Of a DNA stretch of 64,000 nt, positions 33,975-45,767 are shown piece by piece (positions within the stretch are counted from its first letter, which is position 1; each line of letters opens with the position of its first letter). The translations under genes and the position numbers were made by a program. The stretch is from Conchocele bisecta (lineage: Eukaryota; Mollusca; Bivalvia; Lucinida; Thyasiridae), in NCBI GenBank assembly GCA_029237695.1, contig CM055280.1, positions 30,423,102 to 30,487,101 on the forward strand. The letters are read 5' to 3'. The notes under the pieces were generated by a model, which saw nothing but the letters and a program-made list of their open reading frames with translations, had not been told where the DNA came from and did not search any database.

Positions 33975-34098
33975 TATTCATATTCCGGGGCCGCGTCATG
34001 AACGTCATGAACGTCATGAAGCAGTGACGTCATGAAGGCACTTGCGCATAATGACGTCATGAAGGCACTTGGTCTACGCGCGGCCCCGGAATGAGCAT
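33975..34098. repeat. palindrome enclosing CRE motifs
   Basis: Ends ATTCCGGGGCCGCG (33982-33995) and CGCGGCCCCGGAAT (34079-34092). Between them lie three tandem CGTCATGAA 9-mers and two perfect CRE palindromes TGACGTCA (34025-34032, 34052-34059), each followed by TGAAGGCACTTG. Confidence 0.85.
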
Positions 34099-35044
34099 TG
34101 CCTAAAGCCATATGCAAACAGCACGCGCTATGTGCTTGCACATATGTGCAAACAACGGAAACCATGTAACAATAAGGAATATTGATTTTGCATGGACATG
34201 TGCTGCTATCAAAAACATGTTGTTAGCAGACTATATGTGGTAAAGTTGGAATACCTGTAATTCTAAAATTAGGTAAGTGGGATGACCTGATGATTTGCAC
34301 AGTGTAGTATGGCCATTGTAGATTTTGGAAATGACAAAATGTATATTAACCAATGTATCAATCATCGTGTACACATTAGCATTAGATAAGTTATAGCATG
34401 TTGTAAATGATTATCATTGTACCAACATTTATTAGACTATTTGTCATATTTGCTGTATGTGTCAAACGCTACAAGAGGTGAAACAGACCGATGACATGTA
34501 AATATTAAGATTGGCCGAGATGGCAAGTATATGCGCCGTACAGGATATAGTAACAAGAGAATGTTCATAGATATGTGATACATGTATCCCATCACATTTG
34601 CAAAGCAATTATCTTTTAATCAGATGATGATCAAGTATAGAACGGGTCCTTAATCAGAAGCGTTATTATTATGCCACGCAACATGAATCTGGAACAAGCT
34701 ACCTGAGTGCGCTGGTGGATCAGCAATTAGACTGGCCCTGCATAGCATAAGTTCAATTATACAATTACAGCCACATGTGTGCCATGCACTTGCGGATATC
34801 CAGAGAAGGGAAGAAATGCATTTCCATATTCTAGTTAAATATATATCGTCATATTTGTTTGGCTAGTCTTAATCATGATCTGACAGCTCACTCATGTAAT
34901 CTGATCTTTACAGTTTGTTAGAATAACGCTATGACTGAATGACTCAATGTCTTGCAATGGCGACCTTGATCAAATTGTCCATATGTACAGATTGATCTGG
35001 GCCTCTATCGGTCATAATGTCATAAACGATATACGTAATAACTG
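34099..35044. other. intergenic, nothing recognised
   Basis: No supported frame. The part around 34430-34620 resembles intron text near 9690-9830 and 20850-21000 (TTTGCTGTATGTGTCAAACG, GGTGAAAC), so it is a dispersed remnant of unknown type. Confidence 0.45.
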
Positions 35045-35285
35045 TATGTTATATCGTTACCTATGGGTGGATTGTGACCTAGATGTTAGGACACAAGATT
35101 TCAATACCTGAGGTTGCGAGTTCTATCCCCACAATAGGAGCGAAAATACTTTCATAATACTCCCATCCCTTTATCCTTCATATGAGACTTGAAAGACCTG
35201 TCCCGTATCTACATGACTTTAGCTGTTGCTTTGACGTAAAACCCATTCGCTTCCGCTTTCACTTTATATCTTTAGCTAAATCACG
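35045..35285 (+). repeat. tRNA-headed SINE
   Basis: A-box-like TGACCTAGATG and B-box-like GCGAGTTCTATCC form a tRNA-like head. A body follows with AAATACTTTCA, GAGACTTGAAAGACC and the conserved tail TATCTACATGACTTTAGCTG, TTGCTTTGACGTAAAACCCA. Tail-only copies occur at 48500-48600, 59460-59530, 60030-60165 and 62670-62735. Similar SINEs are known from bivalves; family not named. Confidence 0.7.
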
Positions 35286-35386
35286 ACGTGTTCGACAAGT
35301 GTAGCCTTATGTTAAAGTACATCTACTCAAAAGATGACCATTATCGAGCTACATGACTTTGTGTGTAATTTAATGGTCTACGTTAA

Positions 35387-35743
35387 TATAGGAATGAATG
35401 GCATTTTTGTGGAATTTATCGGGGTATAAACATGGAAAAGTCGCGGGAATACTGGACGAAGGCCGGAAGACCTCGTCCAGTATTCCCGCGACTTTTCCAA
35501 GTTTATATCCCCGATAAATTCAACAAAAAGGCCATTCATTCCTTATAATTCCAGCCTTTGAAATAAATTCATCAAGAAAATGTGTTTATTTTCCGTTTAC
35601 TTAAGAATTATTTTAACTGCGCCTCACGGTTACGGAAAGTAGTTCGGCGTGGGAGTTTACTAGGATATAAATTTTGGACAGAGACTTGCTACGGGCCAAT
35701 CAAATGTTAGGGAATTGTGTAAATATTTTTGTGCTGGAATTAT
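35387..35743 (+). mobile_element. composite hairpin MITE, copy 2
   Basis: Same order as copy 1: hairpin from TATAGGAATGAATGG to CCATTCATTCCTTA, then the ATAATTCCAGCA-bracketed segment. Confidence 0.88.
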
Positions 35744-36398
35744 TCTGAAATAACATCATATTCTTTGGTCGGTATACTCGTGCATTCCAAAATAACCTGA
35801 TGTGAAACATTCAGACAATTTGGTAGACAGATATGAACAGCTCTTCTAAAAATACGAAAGTAATGAAATTCGTGAATGGCAATGTGTACATGTATATATG
35901 TGAACTAGTGTTTGCGCCGGTTAAAAATTGATACAAGACTCACACGCCATTTCTGTTGCTGTGCCTTTTGACTGCATTGTATATAGCAATGTATTTTGTG
36001 CTGTCGTTCTATACGCGAAGATATTCTACCGGTTTCTGGCATTCGGAACATTATGTGTACATGTGGAGTAATGTGTTTAAGCCACGTTCGATTCCAATTC
36101 CATGGAAGGCACTAGTATTGTTTGTCCTTGTATGATGCGTCAGATACGTGCCATTGTGCATTATTACACCCAGTTACGGAATGGTTGACTACAGTTCATG
36201 ATCGGATTGGGTAATAACGACATTATCGTGTTGGTCTGCGAAGCTGAAATGATATTAAGGGGACAATGTAACAATTTGTTGTTCGAAGCATAATGTGCAA
36301 ATGACATCGGGCAGGAGTGCAAATTTGCTTGTATTTCACAGACTGCAATTTGGTATAACGAATTCATCCGTAATTTTACATCTGCTGTGAAGGTTTGT

Positions 36399-36664
36399 TA
36401 TTTATCCCGTCAACACAGTGCGTATGTGCCGTGAAACACGGTGCCGTGAAACATTTTTGATATCCTCCAGTCAATACAATTTTTGCATTTTACAGCCATT
36501 TGAAGGTGTTGACGGGATAAATAGAATAGTAGGTTAGTGCCGTGAATGGGAAAAAATATCTGGCGCGGCATGGAAACGGGATGTGCTCGGCAGAGCCTCG
36601 CCCATCCCGTTTCCTGAGCCTTGCCAGATATTTTTTCCCATTCACGGCACTAACATCCTATTCT
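36399..36664. repeat. two adjacent hairpins
   Basis: First, 36399-36525: TTTATCCCGTCAACAC pairs with GTGTTGACGGGATAAA. Second, 36523-36664: AGGTTAGTGCCGTGAATGGG...ATATCTGGC...CGGGATG pairs with CATCCCG...CCAGATAT...CCCATTCACGGCACTAAC. Both carry the GTGCCGTGAA word, so they may be one element. Confidence 0.8.
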
Positions 36665-36961
36665 CTATATTCCATCTAATATTCAGCGACATATCGACTA
36701 TGAATGACAACATATGCATCTCTGCAACAGTCGCTATTGTATCCATAAAGTGCTTAATTGTCAAAATGTGACACGTCACGAACGAAAAAAGAGCTGATTA
36801 TATACTGTTAATAAAGTATATCGTGACCAGCTTTCCAACTCATTCATCATGTTTTGAACCTAAGTGTCCCCTGGTAACATACAGTACAACGTAGGCCCGG
36901 ACCAGCGTGCAATAATGTACAACATCATCTGAAGCTACACTGATTCGAAATGTACTTTTAA

Positions 36962-37319
36962 TATAGGAATGAATGGCCTTTTTGTGGAATTTATCGGGGT
37001 ATAAACTTGGAAAAGTCGCGGGAATACTGGACGAAGGCCGGAAGGCCTCGTCCAGTATTCCAGCGACTTTTCCAAGTTTATATCCCCGATAAATTCCACA
37101 AAAAGGCCATTAATTCCTTATAATTCCAGCATTTTAAATAAATTCATCAAGAAAATGTGTTTATTTTCCGTTTTCTTAATAATTATTTTACCTGCGCCTC
37201 ACGATTACGGAAAGTAGTTCGGCGTGGGAGTTTACTGGGATATAAATTTTGGACAGAGACTTGCTACCGGCCAATCAAATGTTAGGGAATTGTGTGAATA
37301 TTTTTGTGCTGGAATTATA
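36962..37319 (+). mobile_element. composite hairpin MITE, copy 3
   Basis: Same structure as the copy at 13179, about 358 bp, with near-identical hairpin arms. Confidence 0.88.
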
Positions 37320-39498
37320 AACAAATGATTTATTTTTCTTGATTCTATATTTAACCTACCTACACCATCCAAATCTGTATGGCAGTCAGTTTTATTCCCT
37401 TAAACGAGAAACCGTATTTTTGCATAACTATTTAACCAGTAACATTTTCACATCGTATGAAAACATATATATGTTGCCAGCGTATCCGTAATAGTCTACC
37501 TTAGGGTGTGAAAATGACACAATCGTTGTATGTTATAAACTGATGCTGAAAACCAAGGACATACAATACGTAACTTATGTTTACTGATTTCAATCAGTGG
37601 TATGTGTCCAAAATACATGTATCAGTAATAAGCAGAGTGGCATCCAATAGTTTGTTTTCGCATGCACACCGTATTACGTTGCCGTGGAATAGGGACGAAT
37701 ATCTGCGTATTTCTTGCACTGGTTTTATTGTTTTGTACTGGCTTAAGCGATGTTAAACTTTTATCCTGTTTTCTACCTATAACTGTGTTTAATGATTATT
37801 GTTCATTTCAAATAAACATATGGATGGTATGGAACTCCTGACCTCTTATTTCATATTCCGACGGCATATATTATATGTTGTCAATGTTTCTTGACGTTGA
37901 CATTGGTCGAATTATCGGTTATACGTCATATTTCTTAGTATTGGCACGAAGCGACATGACGTCAAACCGACAAATTCCGATGCATGTAACACCACAGTGG
38001 CGTCAGTGGTCCACTGACGAACAGGAATTAGTTCTACTGGAAGTTATTCGTGGTTGTCCTAGTTCGGTAGTCTATTTATATGACTGGTCTCTGGCCCAGA
38101 CCAATCTTTAAATGATTCTCAGTACGCAAGGTCATGTCCACACATTACCAGGTACTTTCCCGTACCACAAAGCAAAGATCGGGTCGGTGATCTAAGGTTT
38201 TAAGGCATATATCTACCAAGCATGTGGCTATGCATCGAATTCCGGATCGGGAGTTTGGGGAAGTCCTCGTATATGCCACAGCTGCGGGTTGCAAAACACT
38301 GGTGTAATGCTAATTCGATAAAGAAAGTACAATATACGACTACAGTGTCGATGTTATTTCAAGAAAACATACATGTATGTGTGTTTTCTCCAAATAACTG
38401 CTAACACTATTACTGCTATGATGGTAAGGTCAGTGTGCTAGTGTACAGGTGTTAGTGTGTAAGCTTGCGGTGTGTGACTGCGCTTTAAATAGACCCAATT
38501 GCACCATTATTTCCAAACGAAGGCAGACATAAAATACATGTGCGAGTGACCTATTTTACCCACCGTATTACGGTCACAGTAATAACATGTTCAATGAGGA
38601 AACGTAGTAAGTTAATTCCCTTTGGTAAAGATTCTCACTCCCGGTATCAGTTTGCATCTATACATATAGGATCTCAAACACAAGTTTTGCAACGAGCCTC
38701 AGACGAGGTGCATAAACTTGCTGACGAGTTTAATAAATCGCATACCAAATGGAAACGAGTATAATAATGTGTTTATCACATAACTTCACCTCTACACAAA
38801 GCAGAAAACTTGGATATGTTCTATCCATTTCACTGAGCAGGCGCCATTGACTATATGTATTCCTAAGCCAATACTAAGTTTGAGGTCGGTCAATTTACAC
38901 TGCCACATAATGACCGACAAAAACATGGGGTAACTCACATAAAGTGTCTCAAGTGGTATTCTGGTATCATAGTCAATGACACGGCTGTCTTGCATCTGAA
39001 ATGTCCTGGTCCTGGTCCGAAAAGTCCTGGTGCGTTGGTTCAAAAGTTGCATGGTCCGAAGCGTACGGCGAAAACATATTGCAAATATCTCACCGTTGAT
39101 CATGTTTCATATGTTTTGGCAGTAATAGATCGTTGACACAAACAGAAATTATGTATCCTGTGTAATATTGCATCTCAAATGGTAGTATATCACGAATGAT
39201 TAGACAAGTTTTCACAATAGTTATCAACATCGGGAAGTTTGACAGGCAGCCGCCATTGAAATAGTGTTGCGCTGGAGTGACATTAAAAGCGCAAAGTAGT
39301 AAATAAGGCAATTATAATTCTAACGACAAATGTATTGGTTTTATTATTGAAAAATAATGAAATCAGCAGCATAAACGTATATACATTCATACAAAAATTG
39401 GGCTAAATTTATCTTTTAATTATTTAATTATGTGATGTAGATAATTTGTGTTAGACTAAATATAAACACATATGAGACACGCCAAGTGATTTCGTACA
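37320..39498. other. intergenic, nothing recognised
   Basis: Short frames (for example 37875-38111, 38540-38764) have no family resemblance and no splice context. Nothing supported. Confidence 0.5.
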
Positions 39499-39648
39499 TT
39501 CGGACATTTGTGTAATTTCATTAAATACGGCACAAAAGTTGACAACATTTTCAGAGTACTGAAAATGTTGTCAACTTTTGACTTTATTTATGATTTTTTT
39601 TTGTAAATTTTGTAAACATATTTCATGAAATTACGCAGATGTCCGAAG
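39499..39648. repeat. nested hairpin element
   Basis: Outer arms TTCGGACATTTGTGTAATTTC and GAAATTACGCAGATGTCCGAA; inner perfect palindrome AAAGTTGACAACATTTTCAG and its complement (39534-39578). Confidence 0.82.
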
Positions 39649-39734
39649 GTAGAAATAACATGGCCAGTCTCATATGTTGTACGTAAATCTCTGGAGAGCA
39701 CACGTTGAAGTACCAGCTGGCGCATCATCGGAAA

Positions 39735-39845
39735 ACGAAAGGAATAAATGTGCCGCTTCGTTTTCGAGCTATGAATTATTTTTGTTCAACAAAAGTCCTC
39801 ATTTTTCTTCACTCGGAAACGAAGCGGCACATTTATTCCTTTCGC
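39735..39845. repeat. hairpin element
   Basis: Arms CGAAAGGAATAAATGTGCCG CTTCG and CGAAG CGGCACATTTATTCCTTTCG with a 45-bp loop. Confidence 0.85.
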
Positions 39846-40415
39846 TGGTATAGAACATAGGTAACTATATCATTGCTGACAGCTATCATTTGCCTAACTC
39901 ATTCAATCGGCGAACTTACTATACATGTAAATCGGTTACTTCTTAGTAAGGGACTTATTTATTTGACTTACATAAATATACCTGTACGTATGTTTAATGT
40001 ATTTATGGACATTGGCCCGTTACATCCACCTTTGCTAGAGCGTATACACTCATTCCATAATCACTGGTGCTGCACTTTGCTCCAATTAAAAATATTTCAC
40101 GTCGAATAGGCGCCGGATTCATGACGAATCCCCATTCAGCTACATGCAGAATATACTATATGAAAAAAAAAAAAAAATAGTTTCCTGTAATAATCGGCGC
40201 AAGAAATTTGCGCTGGTTACTAGTCTAATAATGCGTGTATGCGATATCTCTAAGTAGAGCGGATTGGCATTTCGTCAGAAACCGATGCATTTATCGACGT
40301 GAAACATGTTATGCCTTCGATGAGTGTCTCATTAGTGATACAGTTATTCATGACACGTAGCTGTAGATTGAGACTTAGATTTCCTTGTGAGGGTGTGACA
40401 AGTAGATAAATAGAT

Positions 40416-40725
40416 CTGTAGCCGATTTCACCAAAATGTCTAAGCATACTTATCAAGTGTACTTTGAGGGAGTACTAATTTATTTTCCCCAAAATGCATT
40501 ACATGTATTTGATATAGAACTAACGATTGCATATATCTGATGATTAAACGTATAGAGAATTATTATACTGAATATGTATTACATTATCACAGCCCAAATG
40601 GCTGTGATAATATAATAAATTCAGTATAATAAAAAATAAAAAAATTTATCCTATTGAAAATTTATCCCTCAAAGTGTACTTAGCAAGATAGGTATACTTT
40701 GCAATTTTTGTGAAATTGGCCACTG
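40416..40725. mobile_element. CTGTAGCC foldback MITE, copy 2
   Basis: Matches 32821-33138, including TACTTTGAGGGAGTA and the CACAGCCCAAATGGCTGTG centre. The right end is slightly diverged (GGCCACTGG). Confidence 0.8.
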
Positions 40726-40939
40726 GTGTTATTGTTCGTGGATCATCACCGGCATGAGTGTGAATGATACGACTGATTGTGTATGCGGCATCGTCGTAAG
40801 AAGCAAACAGAATGGCTGTCGTATATACTGCAACTACACTGATTATAAGGCCTCTGTGTCATTAGTACTGTACTGTACTTCACCTAAACAACATAAACAA
40901 GGAAACAATACAACACGTGTCTTAAACAATTAAAATGTA

Positions 40940-41950
40940 TATCTTAGGTCACCTCCTATTCATGATTTACATCAGTGATACAGTTCGAGACATCAAGTCC
41001 AACATTCGGTTGTTTGCTGATGATACTAGTCTATAATTATGTAGTATAATGGAGACCTGAAAATATGTATCGATGGTCTCAACGTTGGATAGTCAAATTC
41101 AATATTTCTAAACCCGAATCAATGGTATTTTCTAGAAAATTGCACAACACCTCGACTTAGTCATGAACGGCTCGATTATACACACGTTGAAGGAACATAA
41201 ACATGTAGGTTTAACTTTCACAGATGACTGCAAATGGAATCCACATATATCATCTTATCTCAATAAAGCATGGCAGATAATCGGAATTATGCGCTCGCTA
41301 AAGTTCAAACTAAGAAAAACAGCACTGGAACGCATGTACTATTCTTTCATTCTTACACTTGTATAGTATGGTGACCTATTCAGGAACAACTGTACAAACG
41401 AATTAAAGCGCGATATAAAATCGGTTCAGACACAAACAGCACGAATAGTAACAGGGGCAACTAAACTATGCAACATTGAAAAGTTACATCAGGATCTTAA
41501 ATTGGAAACCCTAGAATGTAGGCATTCTACAAAATGAATAATCAAAAAGCCTCTCAACACCTTAATGTTTTGATACCCCGAAATACTCAACAGCGATATA
41601 ACCTGAGGAATGTCTCTGATATACCCAATATACCATGTCGTGCTCAGCTATACAGCAAGTCATTTCTTCCCTCTACGATCAACAATTGGAACGAATTACC
41701 AGATAACGTTAGTAACACCCAATATATATCATCATTTAAGGCACAATAATCTTTTCAAACCACCATGACTGTATAGTATTGGTTCAAGAAAGCCCCAGGC
41801 CATGTATTCACGTCTTAGATTACCATACAGCTCTCTAAATTACGACTTACATCGCAGATCCATAGTTCGCACACCCAACTGCGCCTATGGCTCAGTTGAA
41901 ACCCCAAGTCACTTCTTTCCTGAGTGTAATAAGTACCAACTATGGCAAGC
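40940..41950 (+). pseudogene. decayed LINE reverse transcriptase, fragment 1
   Basis: Broken frames that in order read LLFMIYISDTVRD and FADDTSL (catalytic RT motif, 40945-41035), KHVGLTFTDDCKWNPHI with LRKTALERMYYSFILTLV (41163-41366), YNLRN with SFLPSTINNWNELPDNV (41534-41749), and a C-terminal CxxG...H...C-type piece (41870-41940). These are typical of jockey/CR1-like non-LTR elements. Stops and frame changes lie between them, so it is inactive. Confidence 0.82.
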
Positions 41951-41954
41951 CAAA

Positions 41955-42190
41955 TGCACAATAATTCCCTAAACCATGTGTTGGAGCTTAAACCCTAGTT
42001 TAGACTCATCAAACCATAGTTTAGTTTCGCCAAATGCACAATAATTCACTAAACCCCAGTTTGAGAGTCTAAACCAAGGTTTAGGCGCCCAAACCCCAGT
42101 TTGAGCAATTATTCTACATTTGGTCAGAAACTGCAGTTTGAGATAGTAATTAATAAAAAGCCTAAACCTGGGTATTCGAGTTATGCTCCG
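41955..42190. repeat. TAAACCCCAGTTTGAG degenerate repeat
   Basis: About eight copies of a 20-30-bp motif built from AAACC, (C)AGTTT and GAG/AGC, with a repeated GCCAAATGCACAATAATTC word at 41948 and 42029. It directly follows the LINE fragment. Confidence 0.7.
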
Positions 42191-42589
42191 GATAAGAAAT
42201 CGACGTACACAAACAACTAAGGGAGATAACTTTAACATTAATGAGGCAAGAGTTGTCATTCTTGCGCGCGTCACACCTTTAGTCGTTGTCTATGAGTGCG
42301 TATAATCGCGAACTGACATTGTGTGTATCTGCTCAGAACGTTCTATAAATATATTGGCCGAAATTAACCGATCTGGTATTGTAGATAATAATATGTAAAT
42401 ACTTTACACATATATTCACTATGACAGTTTCATACTGCAACCAATGCTTATTATTATGATTCATATTTTGTAAATGTTTATTTCATCTCCACACAGATGT
42501 GTATAATCGCATGGCTCATTCGCAGGAACAGATATGAAGGGAAGGTACAGTCCATGCAATAACATATTCTGGCCCATTACTATTTCTGA

Positions 42590-43085
42590 AAAATGTCAAC
42601 TACATAATGGAGCATATACATATGTACTAAGTGTTGTTCGACTGTTTGCTGACGACAGCTCTCTGTCAACAAATGTTGACGATCTTGAAGGCATAATAAA
42701 TCATGACCTGCACATTATTTCTGACTGGGATAAACACTGGTTGGTTAGTTTCAATCCGAACAAGACAGAAACAACGCTCTTAACACAATGACAACTTGAT
42801 CGACCCTTAAACTCAATCATTCATAACACGTCCATAACCTTTGTTCACGACCACAAGCATCTTGGTTTAACACTGAGTACTAATGGGAAATGGCATACGC
42901 ATATATAACATATAATTAATTCGTCTACGAGAGTATTGGGCATAATGCGAATCCTAAAATTTAAGATAAGATATATAAAAAAATATCTTATATGAAACCT
43001 TATTCTAGAATATGCTTAATCAGTCTGGGATGCGTGTACCGAATATGAAAAGAGTGCGTTGGAAAAGATCAGAATGAAACCACGA
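42590..43085 (+). pseudogene. decayed LINE reverse transcriptase, fragment 2
   Basis: An RLFADDSSLSTNVDDLE stretch (RT catalytic motif), then WDKHWLVSFNPNKTE (42640-42790), then HKHLGLTLSTNGKWHTHI and VLGIMRILKFK (42850-42965) and SVWDACTEYEKSALEKIRM, in shifting frames. Same superfamily and strand as fragment 1 but a separate copy. Confidence 0.8.
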
Positions 43086-44770
43086 GAATTGTAACTGGAT
43101 TAACACGGTCAATATCACTCGAACACAATAAGTTGAATGGCGACTGCTGTCTGTTCGACGTAGTACCAAAAAACTTTCGATCATGTACAAAACCAACAAT
43201 AATCAAGTACCTACAGTGAAATCGCAATGTCTCAAAATACGATGCCTTGCAATGCCGGGTCCGCTCGAAATAGAACCGCTCCACGATAAGTTTCCCGATA
43301 TGTGTAATGTATTTAAATACGATGGCACAAAATGCAAATCTCGAAAAGTGCGATCCCTCGAAACAATCTTCAAATCCCACGGACACATGTGTCGGTATTT
43401 TGCTATACGGTTGCTCGAAAGTGTTGTCGAATTTTGTGTTTGGCTAATGTTCACACCTCCGTGTCAGATTTATAATGATCAAACGTCGAGCAGCACTCTA
43501 CATAGTTAGTTATCTTATATTTAAGGGTAGGAATTGGCTCGCAGACCATCCAAACACGGGCATATGAGCCCATAAAGTGTGTAATGGCCGTTGACCCGTT
43601 GTCTCCCAAATTTAGTATTGGTTGCAATGCAGTCGAAATGTGTGCTTTAAATTAAGGTTATGAGACAATTAATTTAGCCTAGCTAGTTCATTTTCCTACC
43701 GAACTGTGCCAGTATGTCAGACCGTGTTAAGGGCTGAGTATGAGTGCATATAATCTATGAAAACTCAGCCATAGTAACAGTGTTATTCTATGTAATGATA
43801 CTATTTGAGGGTTGGTCATGGCAAAGTAGATCAATGAGTGAATTATCCATATTGGGTTGGGTTATGCAATACATATTATATGTTTTGGGGCATAGCTACG
43901 GTCGTTTCGCGGCCTGTTGTTATATGCGAAATGTTATTAAAGTGCGGCAACTTAGCGTTTATCTGTTATTATTTGGTTATATGACAATTCGTTACACTCA
44001 TTCTGAAGACGAGAGCAAATGAGAAGATAATGCACGGCGGTGTGGCACTTTCCCCTATGCAGTGAGTGACGTACGTGTGTGTGCAAGTATCAGGCTGGCT
44101 GTTGTGGAAATTACCTCACACCGGCAAGTAAATAATTATTCACATTCGTCCGCGAAGAGCTGTGATCGAGCAGCTACCGGGTGGCCAATGCCGGCGTTTT
44201 ACTGCCGGACTAAAACGGCATCAACTATTGATGATAGTGAGTATATGCAGATGGTCAATTTCGACATAAGGAGCGATTGCTCCTGGTGGAGGAAACCTCA
44301 ATCACTTATAATTAGCGGAATTCCATTTAATCAGCGGGCCACATCTCCATACCCGTACACCCGCCAACCCCACACCCCATCATGTAGCCCAACTCCATTA
44401 TCAGTCGGTCACATAACCCCACACACCAAGCCCCATCTTAGCTCAACTATATTCGATCAGTCGGCTACATCACCCCCATCCCATCATAAATTTCCACCTT
44501 TGCATATATAGGACGCGGTCGCCAGTAATGGGGGACCATTATTGTCAGTGGGATTTGGTGATAGAGGTTGCGAGTTGTCCTAGTCCATGCGTATGGTGTC
44601 ATCTGAAAGGTGTATGATACAGTGTAAGAAGTCAAAGGCTTACTACCGACGTTGGATACAGAGGGAGGGGTGGGCAGTGATACGTATATTTATTATGACA
44701 TAGATTCATCCATTTATATATATTATCGCAAATACTAGTTATATTATGTTATGTTTGGAGATTGGGTTTA
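43086..44770. other. intergenic, nothing recognised
   Basis: Contains a 149-codon frame (44062-44511) with a Pro/His/Thr-rich end over CCCCAC-rich DNA, and a 92-codon frame (43744-44022). Neither has a family match or supporting splice signals. Confidence 0.45.
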
Positions 44771-44775
44771 CGTAT

Positions 44776-45139
44776 TGATTGGCATTATTATACATTTTAT
44801 ATCCACACTGATATCAGGGGCAATAACCGTGTTTCCTTAAAATGTTAAAGGACATTGAATTACTATTTATTCTCTGTATTTAGTTTTTGATGTGCAATGA
44901 TAATACTTTATAATATGTCGAAAATCATGCCTCATTTGTATATGAAAATAGGCTGATACCACTGCGAGCAGAAACATAGACGCGAATGACTATCAGTAAA
45001 AAATAAATATTACTAAATGAGTATATCTGTATAGCGGGCACTCATAACTTTTGAAACTGGTGGAAGAGTGACACAAGTATACACTTATGTAATTCCTATA
45101 AAGAACATGTTGTGCCTACTGAGTGGGTATGTACCTTTA
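44776..45139. repeat. truncated AAAGGTACATG MITE
   Basis: Interior and right end match 31500-31925 (TGTTGTGCCTACTGAGTGGG then ATGTACCTTT). The left end is missing. Confidence 0.75.
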
Positions 45140-45599
45140 ACATATATCGACTGCATAATCTCGGCTCTCGGAATTAAAGCTTAATTTGTTCAGTTTACAA
45201 CCAGTGTAGCGCCAGATCAGCCTGCGCATCCGCACAGTCTGATCTGATCATACAATGTTCGATGTGTAGGTGAGAACAAATTTCTGCTACATCATGTACA
45301 TAGTCGTATCACACCCGATGTGCCCGTGTGCTACTCAGTGTGGTCAGAAAATTAGTACGCCTTTCTGTTCGTGTGTAAGTTATCATAAGTTACCATAAGT
45401 CGACTTCTGGAAGTAGGCTATCCTCAGCCTCTGACTCCAGCTCTTCGTTATTATTACTGTCGCGTCCGGTTGCGATTTGCTCATTATAATTATACAAAAT
45501 TTCTTGATTTTTCCAAAACAGTTATTGATACATTATCCAAATGCTGAAATTATATGTAAATGGTATTTTATCTTCGGCTTACCTTATAATATAAGGTTG

Positions 45600-45696
45600 G
45601 GGGAATGACGCACATTTGCCGCCATTTGCTCCAATTATTCTTCCATTCGCGCAGTTTCTGAACTTTCCGTGTATTTGATGCAGTTTTACATCCAAG
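45600..45696 (+). promoter_or_regulatory. likely DNAJB11 core promoter and 5' UTR
   Basis: No TATA box. GCCGCCATTT (45618-45627) is a YY1-type motif on the minus strand, and the start codon itself lies in a second one, CCAAGATGGCG (45693-45702). Animal housekeeping promoters often place such motifs just after the start site, so a short 5' UTR is inferred. Confidence 0.45.
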
Positions 45697-45767
45697 ATGG
45701 CGTCGTTCTCGGCATGGGTCATTTTCACACTGTCAATTTTCATCGTTATTGTTCAAATTCTAGCTGG
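45697..45767 (+). CDS. DNAJB11: DNAJB11 exon 1, signal peptide
   Basis: ATG at 45697 and 23 codons plus two bases, then donor GTAAGT. It codes for [20 protein letters not shown] and ILA, an uncharged hydrophobic secretory signal with likely cleavage after the AG in LAG. The last two bases join exon 2's first base to make Gly24, giving [10 protein letters not shown], the known start of mature ERdj3. This fit fixes the start, even though exon 2 is 4.1 kb away. Confidence 0.9.

Noticed and set aside
38540..38764. 74-codon frame ending in charged helix-like residues
   Set aside because: No family match and no flanking splice or promoter support; isolated in intergenic repeat-poor sequence.
44062..44511. 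149-codon frame with Pro/His/Thr-rich end
   Set aside because: No homology, no splice context and a low-complexity C-rich tail; likely chance.
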